34,805 bases of DNA from assembly GCF_017614955.1 (NCBI RefSeq), contig NZ_WVUH01000022.1, positions 1-34,805 on the forward strand. Reading direction: 5' to 3'. Position 1 is the stretch's first letter; the number at the start of each line of letters is the position of its first letter. Of the stretch, positions 33,260-34,805 are shown piece by piece. A program made the translations under genes and the position numbers. The DNA is from Micromonospora echinofusca. Its GTDB lineage: Bacteria; Actinomycetota; Actinomycetes; Mycobacteriales; Micromonosporaceae. The notes beneath the pieces are model-generated. The model saw nothing but the letters and a program-made list of their open reading frames with translations, searched no databases and was not told where the DNA came from.

Positions 33260-33319
33260 CACAAGTAATCGAATTTTTTCAATTCGATCCTTGTGGATGG
33301 ACTGCGGTTTTCCTAGCGT
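33260..33319 (+). promoter_or_regulatory. Promoter and large dyad operator of the secreted protease
   Basis: TTGTGG (33291-33296), a 17-bp spacer and TAGCGT (33314-33319) form a good promoter 30 bp before the ATG at 33349. Overlapping the -35 is a 36-bp dyad: CACAAG (33260-33265) and ATCGAATT (33268-33275), then TTTTC, then AATTCGAT (33281-33288) and CTTGTG (33290-33295). Strongly AT-rich against the background. A repressor or activator site is likely. Confidence 0.7.
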
Positions 33320-33348
33320 GTGGGGGCACGCCTCACGAAGGAGCCCCC

Positions 33349-34035
33349 ATGCGCATCCGTTCCCTGCTCGCGCTGGCCGCCACCGCACTGGCCGGCGTAC
33401 TCGCCACCTCCTCCGGCGCGGTGGCCGCGCCGGCCGGACCGCAGCCCATCATCGGTGGCAGCTACGTCTCGTCCGCCCCCTGGGCGGCGGCGGTGTTCAG
33501 CAACGGCTCGTTCACCTGCTCCGGCACCGTCATCGCCGCGCAGTGGGTGCTCACCGCCCGGCACTGCGTCAGCGGCTCGATGTCGGTCCGGGTCGGGAGC
33601 GTCTACTACGCCTCCGGCGGCACCACCCGTACCGTCAGCGCCTCGTACACCCGCTACGACCTCGCCCTGCTCCGGCTCTCCAGCACGGTCAGCACCAGCT
33701 ACGTGACCCTGGGCGGCACCACCAACCCGCCGGTCGGCTCGACCAACTCGATCTACGGCTGGGGCATGACCTGCTACAGCGGCTGCGGCGCGTCCAGCCA
33801 GCTCAAGACCGCCACCGTCCAGGTGACCACGAACAGCGCCACCGACGCGTACGGCGGGCCGGCGATCCGCAGCACCGAGATCAGCGGCAACGCCTGGCGC
33901 GGCGACTCGGGCGGCCCGCAGTTCTACAACGGCCGCCAGGTCGGCGTCGCCTCCACCGCCGACGGCTACAGCATCCAGAACTACGCCAGCATCGCGGCCA
34001 GCCGCTCCTGGATCACCTCGGTGGCCGGCGTCTGA
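33349..34035 (+). CDS. Secreted trypsin-like serine protease (S1 family)
   Basis: 228 residues. Sec signal peptide (1-27, SSGAVAA), a short propeptide APAGPQP and a mature start IIGGSYV as in trypsins. Catalytic triad: H72 in TARHC, D104 in YDLALLRL, S187 in GDSGGP. C57-C73 is the expected disulfide around the His; C142 and C146 lie close together. The protein is small for S1, and the residue six before the catalytic Ser is not the Asp of trypsin (GNAWRGDSGG), so primary specificity is uncertain. AAGGAG at 33338-33343. Single gene under its own promoter. Confidence 0.93.
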   Translation: MRIRSLLALAATALAGVLATSSGAVAAPAGPQPIIGGSYVSSAPWAAAVFSNGSFTCSGTVIAAQWVLTARHCVSGSMSVRVGSVYYASGGTTRTVSASYTRYDLALLRLSSTVSTSYVTLGGTTNPPVGSTNSIYGWGMTCYSGCGASSQLKTATVQVTTNSATDAYGGPAIRSTEISGNAWRGDSGGPQFYNGRQVGVASTADGYSIQNYASIAASRSWITSVAGV

Positions 34036-34086
34036 TCTGTCCGGCCCGTACCACTTCGGGCCCTGCCATGCCCCCTGTACGACCGA

Positions 34087-34131
34087 CGGCGCGGACGACC
34101 GGGACGACCCCCGGCGTCCGCGCCGCGTCGT
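34087..34131 (+). terminator. Terminator after the protease gene
   Basis: Perfect 11-bp stem CGGCGCGGACG (34087-34097) / CGTCCGCGCCG (34115-34125), 17-nt loop, followed by CGTCGTTGTT. The rest of 34036-34333 holds no gene; it includes a repeated CGCCGTACCCGTTCCCG (around 34159 and 34198). Confidence 0.6.
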
Positions 34132-34333
34132 TGTTCCCCGCCGGACCCGGTTCCCCCACGCCGTACCCGTTCCCGACGCACCGTCCCCGGATCCCGCGCC
34201 GTACCCGTTCCCGCCACGTCGCCACCCCTCCCGCCTGCCGGCATGGTTCCTCCCCGGCGCGCCGTTTTGCAGCATGCGACCAGGTGAACAAGCCTCACGA
34301 TCCGCCCGCCGTCCGCCTGACAGCATCGGAGAC

Positions 34334-34798
34334 GTGCTGGTCGTGACGACGGATCACCTGCCCGGGTACGAGATCCGCCAGGTTCTCGGCGAAGTGGTGT
34401 CATCGATGGCCAGGACGCGTAACCCGTACCGGGAGGGCGTCAAGAGCCTGCGTGGTGGCGCGTACGACCCGACCGCACCGGACAACCTGACCCGCTGGCG
34501 GACGGATTCGGTGAGCCGCCTCGGCGAGGAGGCCCGGCGACTGGGCGCGAACGCGGTGATCGGGATGCGCTTCGACAGCCGCGACTGCGGCGAGATGTGG
34601 ATGGAACTCTGTGCCTACGGCACGGCCGTGATCGTGGTACCCAAGATGCCGGACACCATGCCACCGGACCAGCCGGTGGTGGCCGCGGAGACCGCGCACG
34701 TGGGAGAGTTCGCGACCGGTCCGTCCGGCGTCTCCGAGCCTGCGAGCGCCCCGGATCTCAGCAGCGCCGCCGAGACCCCCACTCCCCGCAAGAACTGA
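34334..34798 (+). CDS. YbjQ/UPF0145 family (DUF74) protein
   Basis: 154 residues from GTG 34334 (first residues MLVVTTDHLPGYEIRQVLGE). Family pattern: the VVTTDxLPGYEI strand, VVSSMARTRNPYREG, LGEEARRLGANAVIGMRFDS and a C-terminal ELCAYGTAVIVV strand. YbjQ proteins form pentameric beta-sandwich assemblies of unknown function; some relatives were labelled heavy-metal binding without strong evidence. The last 45 residues are a disordered Pro/Ala/Ser/Glu tail. The GTG has GGAG only 2 nt upstream, so a second GTG at 34343 is a possible true start. Confidence 0.85.
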   Translation: MLVVTTDHLPGYEIRQVLGEVVSSMARTRNPYREGVKSLRGGAYDPTAPDNLTRWRTDSVSRLGEEARRLGANAVIGMRFDSRDCGEMWMELCAYGTAVIVVPKMPDTMPPDQPVVAAETAHVGEFATGPSGVSEPASAPDLSSAAETPTPRKN

Positions 34799-34805
34799 CC
34801 CCGAC

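Overview
The window is very GC-rich, with GTG starts, many 4-bp GTGA gene overlaps, lipoprotein and Sec signals, a bldC gene, a DUF3073 gene and a LitR-type regulator. Together these point to a high-GC actinomycete, most likely Micromonosporaceae (Micromonospora or a close relative). That placement is from gene content and memory of the group, not from a search.

Region 1 (1-5883) is a carotenoid and light-response cluster. On the left strand crtB (phytoene synthase) runs into phr (DNA photolyase, cut by the window edge). Divergently, crtE (GGPP synthase), crtI (phytoene desaturase), idi (IPP isomerase) and a MerR/B12-binding regulator of the LitR/CarH family form a tight operon. idi and crtE supply C5 and C20 precursors, crtB and crtI make the desaturated C40 chain, and the B12 photoreceptor would derepress pigment and repair genes in light.

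Region 2 (5992-13285) holds accessory and housekeeping pieces: a lipoprotein polysaccharide deacetylase, a tRNA-Glu/Asp/Phe cluster, an 800-bp gene-poor stretch with lower GC, a secreted ricin-type lectin, small membrane and SRPBCC proteins, a DUF2786 protein, a small secreted protein, and a lipoprotein that reads as a circularly permuted branched-chain amino-acid binding protein.

Region 3 (13398-17914) has two paralogous proteins built of 13-residue calcium-loop repeats flanking an enoyl-CoA hydratase / 3-hydroxyacyl-CoA dehydrogenase operon, a 34-bp tandem repeat, a KptA RNA 2'-phosphotransferase translationally coupled to a methyltransferase, and a PPOX-fold flavin/F420 protein.

Region 4 (18029-33101) is a conserved actinobacterial core: bldC, a conserved unknown, valine/leucine dehydrogenase, DUF3073, purM, purF, a sterol-carrier-like protein, a comB-like phosphatase, purL, purQ and purS (de novo purine synthesis). 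Between DUF3073 and purM sits an insertion absent from the Streptomyces arrangement as I remember it: a radical SAM/SPASM maturase with a small downstream gene encoding a precursor peptide whose C-terminus carries three aromatic-x-Asn motifs. This is a minimal cyclophane-type RiPP cassette and the best candidate for an undescribed system here. A second insertion is a large membrane protein with a Gly/Tyr-rich low-complexity cytoplasmic tail. PurL carries an unusual disordered C-terminal tail of about 136 residues.

Region 5 (33102-34805) has a secreted trypsin-like protease behind a strong dyad/promoter and a YbjQ-family protein.
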